A DNA stretch of 64,000 bases from contig NZ_CP040751.1 in assembly GCF_008001235.1 (NCBI RefSeq), forward strand, positions 1,471,001 to 1,535,000, written 5' to 3'. The DNA is from Salidesulfovibrio onnuriiensis (GTDB lineage: Bacteria > Desulfobacterota > Desulfovibrionia > Desulfovibrionales > Desulfovibrionaceae). The notes beneath the pieces were generated by a model. The model was not told the origin of the DNA. It worked only from the letters and a program-made list of their open reading frames with translations, and did not search any database. The first letter of the stretch is position 1, and each line of letters starts with the position of its first letter. Below, piece by piece: positions 55,209 through 63,248 of the stretch. The translations under genes were made by a program, and so were the position numbers.

Positions 55209-55883
55209 ATGTTCAATTTCGATTTCGACATCGCCCACAAGATGCAGGAAATAAGCATCATTGCGGTTCCGTTGCTCCTGTCCCTGGTCTGCCACGAGGT
55301 GGCCCACGGGCTGGTGGCCCTGAAGCTTGGCGACCCCACGGCCAAGATGCAGGGACGGTTGACCCTCAATCCGATCAAGCACCTGGATCCCATCGGCACC
55401 ATCGCCTTTTTCTTCGTGCACATCGGCTGGGCCAGACCCGTGCCCGTGGATTCCCGCTATTTCAAGGACTCGCGCAAGGGCATGTTCCTGGTGGCCCTGG
55501 CGGGCCCCGCCGCCAACTTCCTGTTGGCCGTGCTGTTCGCCGCGGGCTTTCATCTCATCCAGGGTTCCGAGATCAGCGACCCGGACGGGCTGGCCATGAA
55601 GATTCTTCTGCCCCTGCTGCTCATCTGCCAGGCCGGGGTGTTCGTGAATCTCATTCTCGGGGTTTTCAACCTCATCCCCCTTCCGCCGCTGGACGGCAGC
55701 AGCATTCTGGCGTATTTCCTTCCGCCGAGGCTGGCGTACAGTTACATGCGCCTGAGGCAGTACGGATTCTTCATCCTCATCGGCCTCGTCCTGCTCGGCA
55801 ATCTCACGGGCTTCAGCATTCTCGGTGCTGTCCTGTTCCCGCCGGTCAGGTTCCTCGGCGGTCTGTTGAACGTGCCCATCTAA
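55209..55883 (+). CDS. Site-2 protease family protein (M50)
   Basis: A 224-residue integral membrane metalloprotease with HEVAHG (zinc-binding HExxH at about residue 28-32) and the second conserved motif NLIPLPPLDGSSIL (NPDG-type, supplying the third ligand). About six membrane segments are expected. Such enzymes cleave within the bilayer or act as housekeeping peptidases; the substrate is unknown. It precedes trpS by 25 bases, probably co-transcribed. Confidence 0.92.
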   Translation: MFNFDFDIAHKMQEISIIAVPLLLSLVCHEVAHGLVALKLGDPTAKMQGRLTLNPIKHLDPIGTIAFFFVHIGWARPVPVDSRYFKDSRKGMFLVALAGPAANFLLAVLFAAGFHLIQGSEISDPDGLAMKILLPLLLICQAGVFVNLILGVFNLIPLPPLDGSSILAYFLPPRLAYSYMRLRQYGFFILIGLVLLGNLTGFSILGAVLFPPVRFLGGLLNVPI

Positions 55884-55908
55884 AACCAATAACCCGGAAA
55901 ACCAGAAA

Positions 55909-56898
55909 ATGAGCGAGAAAAAACGCATCCTTTCAGGCATGAGGCCCACCGGTCCCCTTCACCTTGGCCATTATTTCGGCGTCATCGCCAACTGGCTCAA
56001 GCTGCAGGACGAATACAACTGTTTCTTTTTCGTGGCCGACTGGCACGCCCTGACCAGCGAATATGCCGATCCCTGGAAGATCAAGGGCTTTGTGCCCGGA
56101 CTGGTGCGTGACTGGGTTTCCTCGGGCATCGATCCCGAAAAGTGTGTCATCTTCCAGCAGTCGGTCATCAAGGAACACGCCGAGCTCAACCTGCTGCTGT
56201 CCATGGTGACCCCGCTTGGCTGGCTGGAGCGCAACCCCACCTACAAGGAACAGCGCGAGCAGCTGGCCGCCAAGGATATCAACACGATCGGCTTCCTGGG
56301 CTACCCCGTGCTGCAGGCCGCGGACATCCTCATGTACCTGCCCGAGGCCGTGCCCGTGGGCAAGGACCAGCTGCCGCATCTGGAGCTCAACCGCGAGATC
56401 GCGCGGCGCTTCAACCACCTGTACAACACGGACCTGCTGCCCGAACCCAAGGACCTGCTCACCGAGGACGCCAAGCTGCCCGGTCTGGACGGCCGCAAGA
56501 TGTCCAAGAGCTACGGCAACTCCATCGGCCTGTCCGAGTCCCTGGAGGACATCATGCCCAAGGTTCGCGGCATGCTTACCGACCAGAACCGGCTGCGCAA
56601 GTCCGATCCGGGCGACCCCAAGGTCTGCAACCTGTTCCCGTACCACAAGCTCATGACCGATCCGGCAAAACTGCCCGAGATCGAGGCAGGCTGCCGCGAC
56701 GCTTCCTGGGGCTGCGTGGACTGCAAGAAGGTGCTCATGGAATCCCTGGAACGGTTCCTGACCCCCATGCAGGAAAGGCGCGCCAAGCTGGACGACGATA
56801 CGGTCCGCGACATTCTCGACGCGGGCAACAGGAAGGCCCGTGAATTCGCCCAGCGCACCATGGCGCAGGTTCGCGAAGTCATCGGCTTCGATTTCTAG
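55909..56898 (+). CDS. trpS: Tryptophanyl-tRNA synthetase
   Basis: A 329-residue class I synthetase with PTGPLHLGHYFG (HIGH motif), FVADWHALTS, SSGIDPEKCVIFQQS, and KMSKSYGN (KMSKS) near residue 198. Length is typical for bacteria. It charges tRNA-Trp in the cytoplasm and lies in one transcript with the M50 protease gene. Confidence 0.97.
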   Translation: MSEKKRILSGMRPTGPLHLGHYFGVIANWLKLQDEYNCFFFVADWHALTSEYADPWKIKGFVPGLVRDWVSSGIDPEKCVIFQQSVIKEHAELNLLLSMVTPLGWLERNPTYKEQREQLAAKDINTIGFLGYPVLQAADILMYLPEAVPVGKDQLPHLELNREIARRFNHLYNTDLLPEPKDLLTEDAKLPGLDGRKMSKSYGNSIGLSESLEDIMPKVRGMLTDQNRLRKSDPGDPKVCNLFPYHKLMTDPAKLPEIEAGCRDASWGCVDCKKVLMESLERFLTPMQERRAKLDDDTVRDILDAGNRKAREFAQRTMAQVREVIGFDF

Positions 56899-56989
56899 CG
56901 TCCGGTTTTCACAAGAAGCGATTGGATAATATCGCGGGATTCGTGTAGGGTCCGGCGTATTGTAAAACATAAAGACCCAAGGAGAGCAC

Positions 56990-57421
56990 ATGGCTCCTGC
57001 GAACAAAGGCGACAAGGTTAGGGTTCACTACACCGGAACGTTCAAGGACAACGGCGAGGTCTTCGACTCCTCCCAGGGGGGCGATCCCCTGGAGTTCGTA
57101 CTGGGCGAGGGCATGGTCATCGCCGGTTTCGAGCGCGCCGTGATCGGCCTGAATCCCGGCGACTCCAAGACCGTTGAAGTTTCGCCCGAGGAAGGCTACG
57201 GCAGCTACAACCCGGAGCTGGCCTTCAAGGTTCGCAAGGAACAGCTTCCCCCCAACGTGGAGCCCGAGCTGGACATGATGCTCGAGGTGCGCACCGAGGA
57301 CGGGGGCGCGGCCTATGTGACCATCACCGAGATCTCGGACGAAGAGGTGACCCTGGACGGCAACCACCCGCTGGCGGACAAGACCCTCATGTTCGACGTG
57401 ACCCTGGTGGAAGTCTGCTAG
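56990..57421 (+). CDS. FKBP-type peptidyl-prolyl isomerase (SlyD-like)
   Basis: A 143-residue protein with KGDKVRVHYTGTFKDNGEVFDSSQGGDPLEFVLGEG and VIAGFERAVIGLNPGDSKTV, the SlyD pattern with an inserted chaperone flap (residues 75-120) and no His-rich metal tail. It speeds prolyl isomerisation and helps folding in the cytoplasm. AAGGAG precedes the ATG. It stands alone with its own terminator. Confidence 0.95.
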   Translation: MAPANKGDKVRVHYTGTFKDNGEVFDSSQGGDPLEFVLGEGMVIAGFERAVIGLNPGDSKTVEVSPEEGYGSYNPELAFKVRKEQLPPNVEPELDMMLEVRTEDGGAAYVTITEISDEEVTLDGNHPLADKTLMFDVTLVEVC

Positions 57422-57440
57422 CCGGAAATGGAAACGACGA

Positions 57441-57486
57441 CAGGCCCCGCTTTGGTCCGTAACGGACGAGGCGGGGCCTTTTTTGT
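57441..57486 (+). terminator. Long terminator hairpin
   Basis: AGGCCCCGC and GCGGGGCCT pair over a 20-base loop that itself contains GTCCG-CGGAC, followed by TTTTTT. Confidence 0.85.
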
Positions 57487-57510
57487 AGGCGATCAGCCGA
57501 TGGAGAGAGA

Positions 57511-58680
57511 ATGAGCATTGCCAAACGGTGCGAGGAGATGACCTCGTTTCTGGTCATGGATGTCCTGGAGGAGGCCCAGCGCATGGAGCGCAAGGGCAGG
57601 CACGTCATTCACCTGGAAGTGGGCGAGCCCGACTTCGACACCCCCGAGTGCATCCGCCGGGCCTGCTGCGACGCCCTGGATGCGGGACATACCCATTACA
57701 CCCACAGCCTGGGCCTGCGCGAACTGCGCGAGGCGGTCTGCCAGGATTACCGGCAACGCTACGGCGTGGAGATCGATCCGGGCCGCGTGGTCGTCACCCA
57801 GGGCACGTCCCCGGCCATGTTCATGCTTTTTTCCGTCATTCTCGAGGCGGGCGACAAGGTCATCACCTCCGATCCCTGCTATGCCTGCTACCACAACTTC
57901 ATCCGGTTCCCCGGCGGGGTGCCCGTGCCGGTCCGCGTCACCGAGGAGGACGGCTTCCAGTACCGGCTCGCCGCCATCCGCGAGGCCATGGACGAGAAGG
58001 TCCGGGCCATCCTGATCAATTCGCCGGCCAACCCCACGGGTACGCTGCTTTCGGACGGGCGCATGGAGGGGATCGCCCGGCTGGCCGAGGAAACCGGCGC
58101 CTGGGTGGTCTCGGACGAGATCTACCACGGGCTGGTTTACGAAGGAAAGGAACGCTCCATCCTGGAATTCACGGACCGGGCCTTCGTGTTCAACGGGTTT
58201 TCCAAGCTCTACGCCATGACCGGCTGGCGGCTGGGATACCTGATCGCCCCGCCCGAGTTCATTCGCCCCCTGCAGAAGCTTTGCCAGAATTTCTTCATCT
58301 CTCCCAATTCCATGTCCCAGTGGGCCGGGGTTGCCGCCCTGAAACAGGCCGGGCCGGACGTGGCGCGCATGAAGCAGACCTATGACGAGCGGCGCAGGTA
58401 CATGCTGGCGCGGCTCAAGGGCATGAGCTTCGACATCAGGCACGAACCCACGGGCGCGTTCTACGTCATCGTCAACATGCGCTCCCTGGCCGAGCGGTTC
58501 GGCGGCAGTTCCCTGAAACTGGCCTATGACATCCTGGAAAAGGCCGGGGTGGGGGTGACCCCGGGCATCGACTTCGGCCCCGGCGCGGAAGGCTATATCC
58601 GTTTTTCCTATGCCAACTCCCTGGAAAACATCCGAGAGGCCATGGACCGCCTGGAGCGCTATGTGAAGGAAAACGGCTGA
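57511..58680 (+). CDS. Pyridoxal-phosphate aminotransferase (class I)
   Basis: A 389-residue enzyme with HLEVGEPDFDTPECIRRA, YTHSLGLRELREAV, LINSPANPTGTLLS, FVFNGFSKLYAMTGWRLGYL (PLP Lys in SK) and FRxSFAN-like IRFSYANSLENIREAM. It interconverts amino and keto acids. It resembles the aspartate/aromatic aminotransferase AspC-like group; the exact substrate is open. It starts 25 bases after a terminator. Confidence 0.92.
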   Translation: MSIAKRCEEMTSFLVMDVLEEAQRMERKGRHVIHLEVGEPDFDTPECIRRACCDALDAGHTHYTHSLGLRELREAVCQDYRQRYGVEIDPGRVVVTQGTSPAMFMLFSVILEAGDKVITSDPCYACYHNFIRFPGGVPVPVRVTEEDGFQYRLAAIREAMDEKVRAILINSPANPTGTLLSDGRMEGIARLAEETGAWVVSDEIYHGLVYEGKERSILEFTDRAFVFNGFSKLYAMTGWRLGYLIAPPEFIRPLQKLCQNFFISPNSMSQWAGVAALKQAGPDVARMKQTYDERRRYMLARLKGMSFDIRHEPTGAFYVIVNMRSLAERFGGSSLKLAYDILEKAGVGVTPGIDFGPGAEGYIRFSYANSLENIREAMDRLERYVKENG

Positions 58681-58692
58681 TCCCCGGAAACG

Positions 58693-58734
58693 AGAAAACG
58701 GAACATCACCCATTATTAGGGACGTTCCGTTTTC
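58693..58734. terminator. Terminator between convergent genes
   Basis: GAAAACGGAAC and GTTCCGTTTTC form an 11-bp stem over a long loop that can pair further. A- and T-rich arms allow function in both directions. Confidence 0.75.
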
Positions 58735-58758
58735 CGGATGAGGAGTGTGACGTGCTGT

Positions 58759-59136
58759 CTATGCTGTCGCGGCAGCCTTGTTCAAGGCCATGCGTACCTT
58801 GTCCTTGAGTTCGGTCAGGTCCACGGACTTGACCACGTAATAGTCCGCTGCAATGGATTTCAGGTCGTGCTGGAACGAGTCGTAGGCCGTGGACAGGATG
58901 ACCGGGATGACCGGGTCCTTGGCGCGGATTTCCTGGAGCAGGTCGAGCCCGGAACGATTCACGCCGAGCTTGATGTCCAGGATGATGATGGTCGGGTTTT
59001 CCCGGGCGATGACTTCCAGGATGTCTTCTTCCCCGTCGGAGGTGGCCAGATCGTACCCGTCGGCCTCCAGCTCTTCCCGGTACAGCATGCGGATGTGCTT
59101 TTCATCATCGACGATCAGTATTTTCTGTTGACTCAT
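58759..59136 (-). CDS. Single-domain response regulator
   Basis: A 125-residue CheY-like receiver with ILIVDDEKH, phosphoacceptor Asp in IIILDIKLGVNRSGLDLL and the LSTA/VVKS switch positions. No output domain is present. The cognate kinase is not in the window. It could carry a phosphoryl signal to another protein. Confidence 0.95.
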   Translation of the reverse strand: MSQQKILIVDDEKHIRMLYREELEADGYDLATSDGEEDILEVIARENPTIIILDIKLGVNRSGLDLLQEIRAKDPVIPVILSTAYDSFQHDLKSIAADYYVVKSVDLTELKDKVRMALNKAAATA

Positions 59137-59374
59137 AAGTCTCTCCTTGCGCGAGTTCAGGCTTAATACCCACACTACAGGATTTTTTCGATTTGGGTCA
59201 ACACCAGTCTGTCCTTTTTGTACGATTCTAACTCGTTTTCGATCCGGGCCGGAATTCTTGGAAAAATTATGCGGTTTATCGGAGGGCGCGTCGGCTTGAA
59301 TAATGGCGCTCACCGGTATACATTGCGCCCTCGCCCGCCGGGAGCCGAATAATCCTGCGGGAAAAGGAGAATTT

Positions 59375-59572
59375 ATGATCAAAGTGAGACTCGAACCGGA
59401 CGGCGTGGACCTGGAGTTCCACGGCCTGAAAACCGTTCTCGGGCTGCTGAACAAGCTCGGCCTGCGCCCCACCATGGCCCTGGTCATTCGCGAAGACCGC
59501 CTGCTGACCGCAGACATCCGCATCAAGCGCGGCGATGAAATCCTTGTGCGCAAGGTCACCAGCGCCGGGTAA
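59375..59572 (+). CDS. MoaD/ThiS-like small sulfur carrier protein
   Basis: A 65-residue beta-grasp protein (MIKVRLEPDGVDLEFHGLKT, LGLLNKLGL, VIREDRLLTADIRIKRGDEI, VRKVTSAG). It ends ...SAG instead of the usual Gly-Gly tail. It lies 12 bases upstream of a TtuA-like tRNA thiolase gene, an arrangement like TtuB-TtuA of thermophiles, so it may carry sulfur as a C-terminal thiocarboxylate. AAGGAGA precedes ATG 59375. The shortened tail is odd; maturation by removal of residues is possible. Confidence 0.8.
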   Translation: MIKVRLEPDGVDLEFHGLKTVLGLLNKLGLRPTMALVIREDRLLTADIRIKRGDEILVRKVTSAG

Positions 59573-59584
59573 AAGGAGAGTCCC

Positions 59585-60505
59585 ATGAAATGTAAACGCT
59601 GCAAGCAGCCCGCGGTGGTGGCGCTTCCCAGCCACCATACGGCCTTTTGCGAAGAGTGCTTCTGCCTGTTCTTCACCCGGCAGGTGGAAACAGCCATCCG
59701 CCGCCAGAAGATGTTCACCTTTGACGAGCGTATCCTGGTGGCCCTTTCCGGGGGCAAGGACTCCCTGACGCTCATGCTCGTGCTGCACGAGCTGGGTTAC
59801 GACGTCACGGGCCTGCATATCGATCTAGGCATCCACGAATCCTCGGTGCGCGCCCGGGCCAAGGTGGAGGGCTTCTGCAAGAAGCACGGCCTCAGGCTCC
59901 AGGTGCTGGAAATGGCGGCCGAGGGGTTGGCCATGCCCGAGGTCAAGGAGCACATCAACCGGCCCATCTGTTCGGTGTGCGGAAAGGTGAAACGGCATTA
60001 TTTCAACAAGGTGGCGCGCGATGGCGGATTCGACGCCATGGCCACGGGCCACAACCTGGACGACGAGGTGGCCCGCCTGTTCGCCAATACCCTGCGCTGG
60101 GACTCGGGCTATCTTTCGGACCAGGGGCCGATTCTGCCCGCTGCCGAGGGCTTTGTCCGCAAGGTCAAGCCCCTGTACCGGCTGAGCGAGTTCGAGACCG
60201 CCAACTACGCCTTCCTGCGCGGCATCGAGATCCATTCCGATCCCTGCCCCTTTGCCTCGGGCGCCAGCTTCACCTCGCACAAGGAGCTCATGGGCGAGCT
60301 GGAATACCGCAGCCCGGGCAGCAAGCTCCAGTTCTACGACGGCTTCCTCAAGCGCGGGCGCGAGGCTTTCAAGATGCTGGAGCGGGAAGTGGGCGAGGAA
60401 CTGCGCCCCTGCGTGGACTGCGGCTCCCCGACCTCGGTTGAGGTCTGCGGCGTTTGCAGGGTAAGAAGGGCGGTCATGGAGAAGAAAACAGCAGCCGCAA
60501 AATAG
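59585..60505 (+). CDS. TtuA-like tRNA 2-thiolation protein (PP-loop ATPase)
   Basis: A 306-residue protein with two zinc ribbons (CKRC and CEEC at the start; CVDC and CGVC at the end), an adenylating PP-loop VALSGGKDSLT and a cysteine pair CSVCG with a later DPCPFA that could hold a 4Fe-4S cluster, as described for TtuA. Such enzymes thiolate U54 or similar uridines in tRNA. It is preceded by the sulfur carrier gene and followed by a glycosyltransferase gene with only 2 bases between, which suggests one operon. Confidence 0.9.
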   Translation: MKCKRCKQPAVVALPSHHTAFCEECFCLFFTRQVETAIRRQKMFTFDERILVALSGGKDSLTLMLVLHELGYDVTGLHIDLGIHESSVRARAKVEGFCKKHGLRLQVLEMAAEGLAMPEVKEHINRPICSVCGKVKRHYFNKVARDGGFDAMATGHNLDDEVARLFANTLRWDSGYLSDQGPILPAAEGFVRKVKPLYRLSEFETANYAFLRGIEIHSDPCPFASGASFTSHKELMGELEYRSPGSKLQFYDGFLKRGREAFKMLEREVGEELRPCVDCGSPTSVEVCGVCRVRRAVMEKKTAAAK

Positions 60506-60507
60506 CC

Positions 60508-61527
60508 ATGTCCAATCCGAAGATCAGTGTGACCATGCCGTGCTACAACTGTGAGGACACGGTGGGCCGCGCCCTGGATTCCCTGCTGGACCAGACTGTG
60601 GAGGATTTCGAGGTGGTGGCCGTGGACGACGGGTCCACCGACGGAACCGCCGGGGTCCTGCGGGACTATGCCCGGAGGGACGACCGCATCCGGCCAGTCC
60701 TTGCCGATCACGGCGGGGTGGTGGCCGCGGCCAATACGGCCATGGAGGCGGCAACCGGGGAGTACGTGGTGCGCATGGACGCGGACGACGAATCCCTGCC
60801 CGAACGCCTGGAGCATCAGGCCGCACTGATGGATGATGACTCCGCCTTGGGGCTGGTGGGCTGCCGGGTCCGCTTTGGCGGGTGCCGCAAGCGCTGCGCC
60901 GGATACGCCCATTACGTGGACTGGACCAACACCCTGCTGGACCACGAGGCCATCAGCCTGAACCGGTTCGTGGAATTTCCCGTGCCCAACCCGTCCATCA
61001 TGTTCCGCCGCAGCATGCTGGAGGAACATGGCGGCTACCGCGACGGCGACTTCCCCGAGGACTACGAGCTGCTGCTGCGCTGGCTGGAGCGCGGGGTGCG
61101 CATGGCCAAGGCCGATGCCGAGCTGCTGGTCTGGAACGATCCTCCCACGCGGCTTTCCCGCAACCACCCCAAGTACGACGTGGACGCCTTCTACCGCATC
61201 AAGACCCGGTACCTGGCACGCTGGCTGGAGCGCAACAATCCGCATCACCCCGTGGTGCATATCCTGGGGGCCGGGCGCACCAGCCGCAAGCGCGCCGACC
61301 TGCTCAAGGGGTACGGCGTGGAGTTCGCGGCCTATTACGACCTGGACCCGCGCAAGATAGGCCACCGGGTGCACGGCATTCCGGTCCTGAGCCGGGACGA
61401 GGTCCCGGGGCCGGGCAGGGGATTCTGCCTTTCCTATGTGGCCACCCGGGGCGCGCGCCGAGACATTGCCGATTTTCTGGATGGGCGCGGGTGCGCCTTG
61501 GGCCGCGACTACCTGCCCGTGGCCTGA
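60508..61527 (+). CDS. Glycosyltransferase family 2
   Basis: A 339-residue protein with the GT-A start ISVTMPCYNCEDTVGRALDSLLDQTVEDFEVVAVDDGSTDGTA, a DxD-like VVRMDADDESLPERL, a PEDYELLLRWLERG motif and a C-terminal domain VVHILGAGRTSRKRADLLKGYGVEFAAYYDLDPRKIG that looks like a Rossmann-type extension. The donor and acceptor are unknown. ATG 60508 is 2 bases after the thiolase stop. Confidence 0.88.
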   Translation: MSNPKISVTMPCYNCEDTVGRALDSLLDQTVEDFEVVAVDDGSTDGTAGVLRDYARRDDRIRPVLADHGGVVAAANTAMEAATGEYVVRMDADDESLPERLEHQAALMDDDSALGLVGCRVRFGGCRKRCAGYAHYVDWTNTLLDHEAISLNRFVEFPVPNPSIMFRRSMLEEHGGYRDGDFPEDYELLLRWLERGVRMAKADAELLVWNDPPTRLSRNHPKYDVDAFYRIKTRYLARWLERNNPHHPVVHILGAGRTSRKRADLLKGYGVEFAAYYDLDPRKIGHRVHGIPVLSRDEVPGPGRGFCLSYVATRGARRDIADFLDGRGCALGRDYLPVA

Positions 61528-61596
61528 TTTTCCGCTGGCCTTGCCGGGCATCCTGTGTCAGGTAAGGCGAATTCGAAACCCTGAACCGGACTGCCC

Positions 61597-62265
61597 ATGC
61601 GTATTGCCGATCTTATCGTTTGCATCGCCGCAGGAGTGCTGATCGTCCTGCCGGTGCTGTTCCCGGAGCTGCTGCCCGGCTTCAAGGCCTGGACCACGGC
61701 TTGCCCGTTCCTGTCCGGATTCGTGAAGTTCGCGCTGTTGGCCACCTTCGGCGAATCTCTGGCTCTGCGCATTGCCACCGGAGCATATTTGCGCCCCGGT
61801 TTTGGAGTGCTGCCCCGCGCCCTGGCCTGGGGCGTGCTGGGCATGTCCGTGTCCCTGGCCTTCACCATTTTCGCGGCGGGCGCGCCTGCGCTGCTGGCCA
61901 GAATGGGATTCGCCCATCCGCAGCCCGTGCTGGTGGCTTTCACCGTGAGCCTGACCATGAACTGCATCTACGCGCCCGTGCTCATGCTGGCCCACAAGCT
62001 GAGCGACGCCCATGTGGAGCGCACCGGCGGGTCGCTTCCGGCCTATCTGACGACCATGCCCGACATTGCCGCGTATTTTGCGGCCATCGACTGGTCTATC
62101 ATGTGGGGATTCGTGTTCCGCAAGACCATCCCCCTGTTCTGGGTCCCGGCCCATGTCGTCACCTTTCTGCTGCCGCCGTACCTGCGCGTCGGGTTCGCGG
62201 CCCTGCTCAGCGTGACCCTCGGGGTCATTCTGGCCCTGGCGGCCCACAAGGCGCGCAGCAGATAA
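61597..62265 (+). CDS. Multi-pass membrane protein (Mpv17-like?)
   Basis: A 222-residue protein with about five hydrophobic segments and the pattern FKAWTTACPFLSGFVKFALLATFGESLALRIATG, then ALAWGVLGMSVSLAFTIFAAG, and DWSIMWGFVFRKTIPLFWVPAHVVTFLLPPYLR. The C-terminal motif resembles the Mpv17/PMP22 family of peroxisomal/mitochondrial membrane proteins, which has bacterial relatives. Function is not known. Confidence 0.7.
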   Translation: MRIADLIVCIAAGVLIVLPVLFPELLPGFKAWTTACPFLSGFVKFALLATFGESLALRIATGAYLRPGFGVLPRALAWGVLGMSVSLAFTIFAAGAPALLARMGFAHPQPVLVAFTVSLTMNCIYAPVLMLAHKLSDAHVERTGGSLPAYLTTMPDIAAYFAAIDWSIMWGFVFRKTIPLFWVPAHVVTFLLPPYLRVGFAALLSVTLGVILALAAHKARSR

Positions 62266-62267
62266 TT

Positions 62268-62288
62268 CCCCCTTGTTCCGGGGGTTTT
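62268..62288 (+). terminator. Short terminator of the membrane protein gene
   Basis: CCCCC pairs with GGGGG over seven bases followed by TTTT, directly after the stop codon. Confidence 0.55.
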
Positions 62289-62350
62289 GACACCATCTAT
62301 CCGCTGCACTATAAGTGCGGCTCATAATCAATCTCTTTGGAGGGTCTTTC

Positions 62351-62764
62351 GTGTTTGTTACCAATATGGAATCCGTGCCCGGTATGAAAATCGTCAAGCA
62401 CCATGGCATGGTCACGGGCAGCACCGTACGCGCCCGGAATATTTTCGTGGACATCTGGCAAATGATAAAGGGGCTTTTCGGCGGCGAGCTGAAGGGCTAT
62501 TCCGCGCTGCTTTCCGACGTGCGCGAACAGTCCGTGGAGCGCATGGTCCTGCAGGCCGAGGAGGCCGGAGCCAATGCGGTCATCAACGTGCGTTTCGCCA
62601 CCTCCACCATTTCCCTGGGCGCGGCCGAGATATACGCCTACGGCACGGCCGTGGAAGTGGCTGAGGAGAGCAAGTCCACCGGCACGGACAAGGCCCGGGA
62701 GATCATCGAGCAATCCGCCGCCAAGAGCGCTTCTCTCACCAAGGACGAGTTCTGGGAGGCCTAG
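62351..62764 (+). CDS. YbjQ family heavy-metal-binding domain protein
   Basis: A 137-residue protein starting with GTG 62351 (GGAGGG upstream). It has MESVPGMKIVKHHGMVTGSTVRARN, then a GYSALLSDVREQSVERMVLQAEEAGANAVINVRFATS, typical of the YbjQ/UPF0145 fold (pentameric in structures). Its biochemical role is unknown. It overlaps the next gene in frame order and is the first of three genes ending in an M48 protease. Confidence 0.88.
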   Translation: MFVTNMESVPGMKIVKHHGMVTGSTVRARNIFVDIWQMIKGLFGGELKGYSALLSDVREQSVERMVLQAEEAGANAVINVRFATSTISLGAAEIYAYGTAVEVAEESKSTGTDKAREIIEQSAAKSASLTKDEFWEA

Positions 62765-63247
62765 ATGGAGAACGGCGAATTCGGGCTCTTCTCTTTTTTC
62801 CTGGAAAACATCAATCTGCTCTTTCTCCTGCTGTTCCTGGTCTGCGGCCAGATCGGCGAGCGGCGGCATTACAGGTCCATCCTGCGCCGCGAGCGGGAGC
62901 TGGCGGACCTGCCCACCTCGACCCTGAAGACCGTGGAGTTTCCGGAAGGCAGGGTGCTTGAGACGCGCATGGTCTGCGGCCATGCGGTCCTGTGCGCGGA
63001 CGGCTTCCGCAGGCTGCTGGCCTTTTTCCGCTGCCTGTTCGGCGGGCCGGTGCGTTCCTTCGAGGCCTTGCTGGACCGCGCCCGGCGCGAAGCCATGCTG
63101 CGCATGAAGGAACAGGCCAAAGGCGCGTCCATGGTTCTGGCGGTCCGTGTGGAAACCCCGTCCATCACCGGCATCGACAACACCTATCGCTGGTGGGGCG
63201 GCATCGAGGTGGTGGTCTACGGCACCGCCGTGACCCTCAGGGACTGA
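62765..63247 (+). CDS. Membrane-anchored YbjQ-like protein
   Basis: A 160-residue protein with an N-terminal membrane helix (INLLFLLLFLVCGQIG) and a second YbjQ-like domain (VEFPEGRVLETRMVCG, FEALLDRARREAMLRMKEQAKGASMVLAVRVET, VVVYGTAVTLRD). It starts at the base after the preceding stop, so the two are translationally linked. The domain copies are diverged. It places one copy at the membrane and one free in the cytoplasm. Confidence 0.8.
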   Translation: MENGEFGLFSFFLENINLLFLLLFLVCGQIGERRHYRSILRRERELADLPTSTLKTVEFPEGRVLETRMVCGHAVLCADGFRRLLAFFRCLFGGPVRSFEALLDRARREAMLRMKEQAKGASMVLAVRVETPSITGIDNTYRWWGGIEVVVYGTAVTLRD

Positions 63248-63248
63248 C

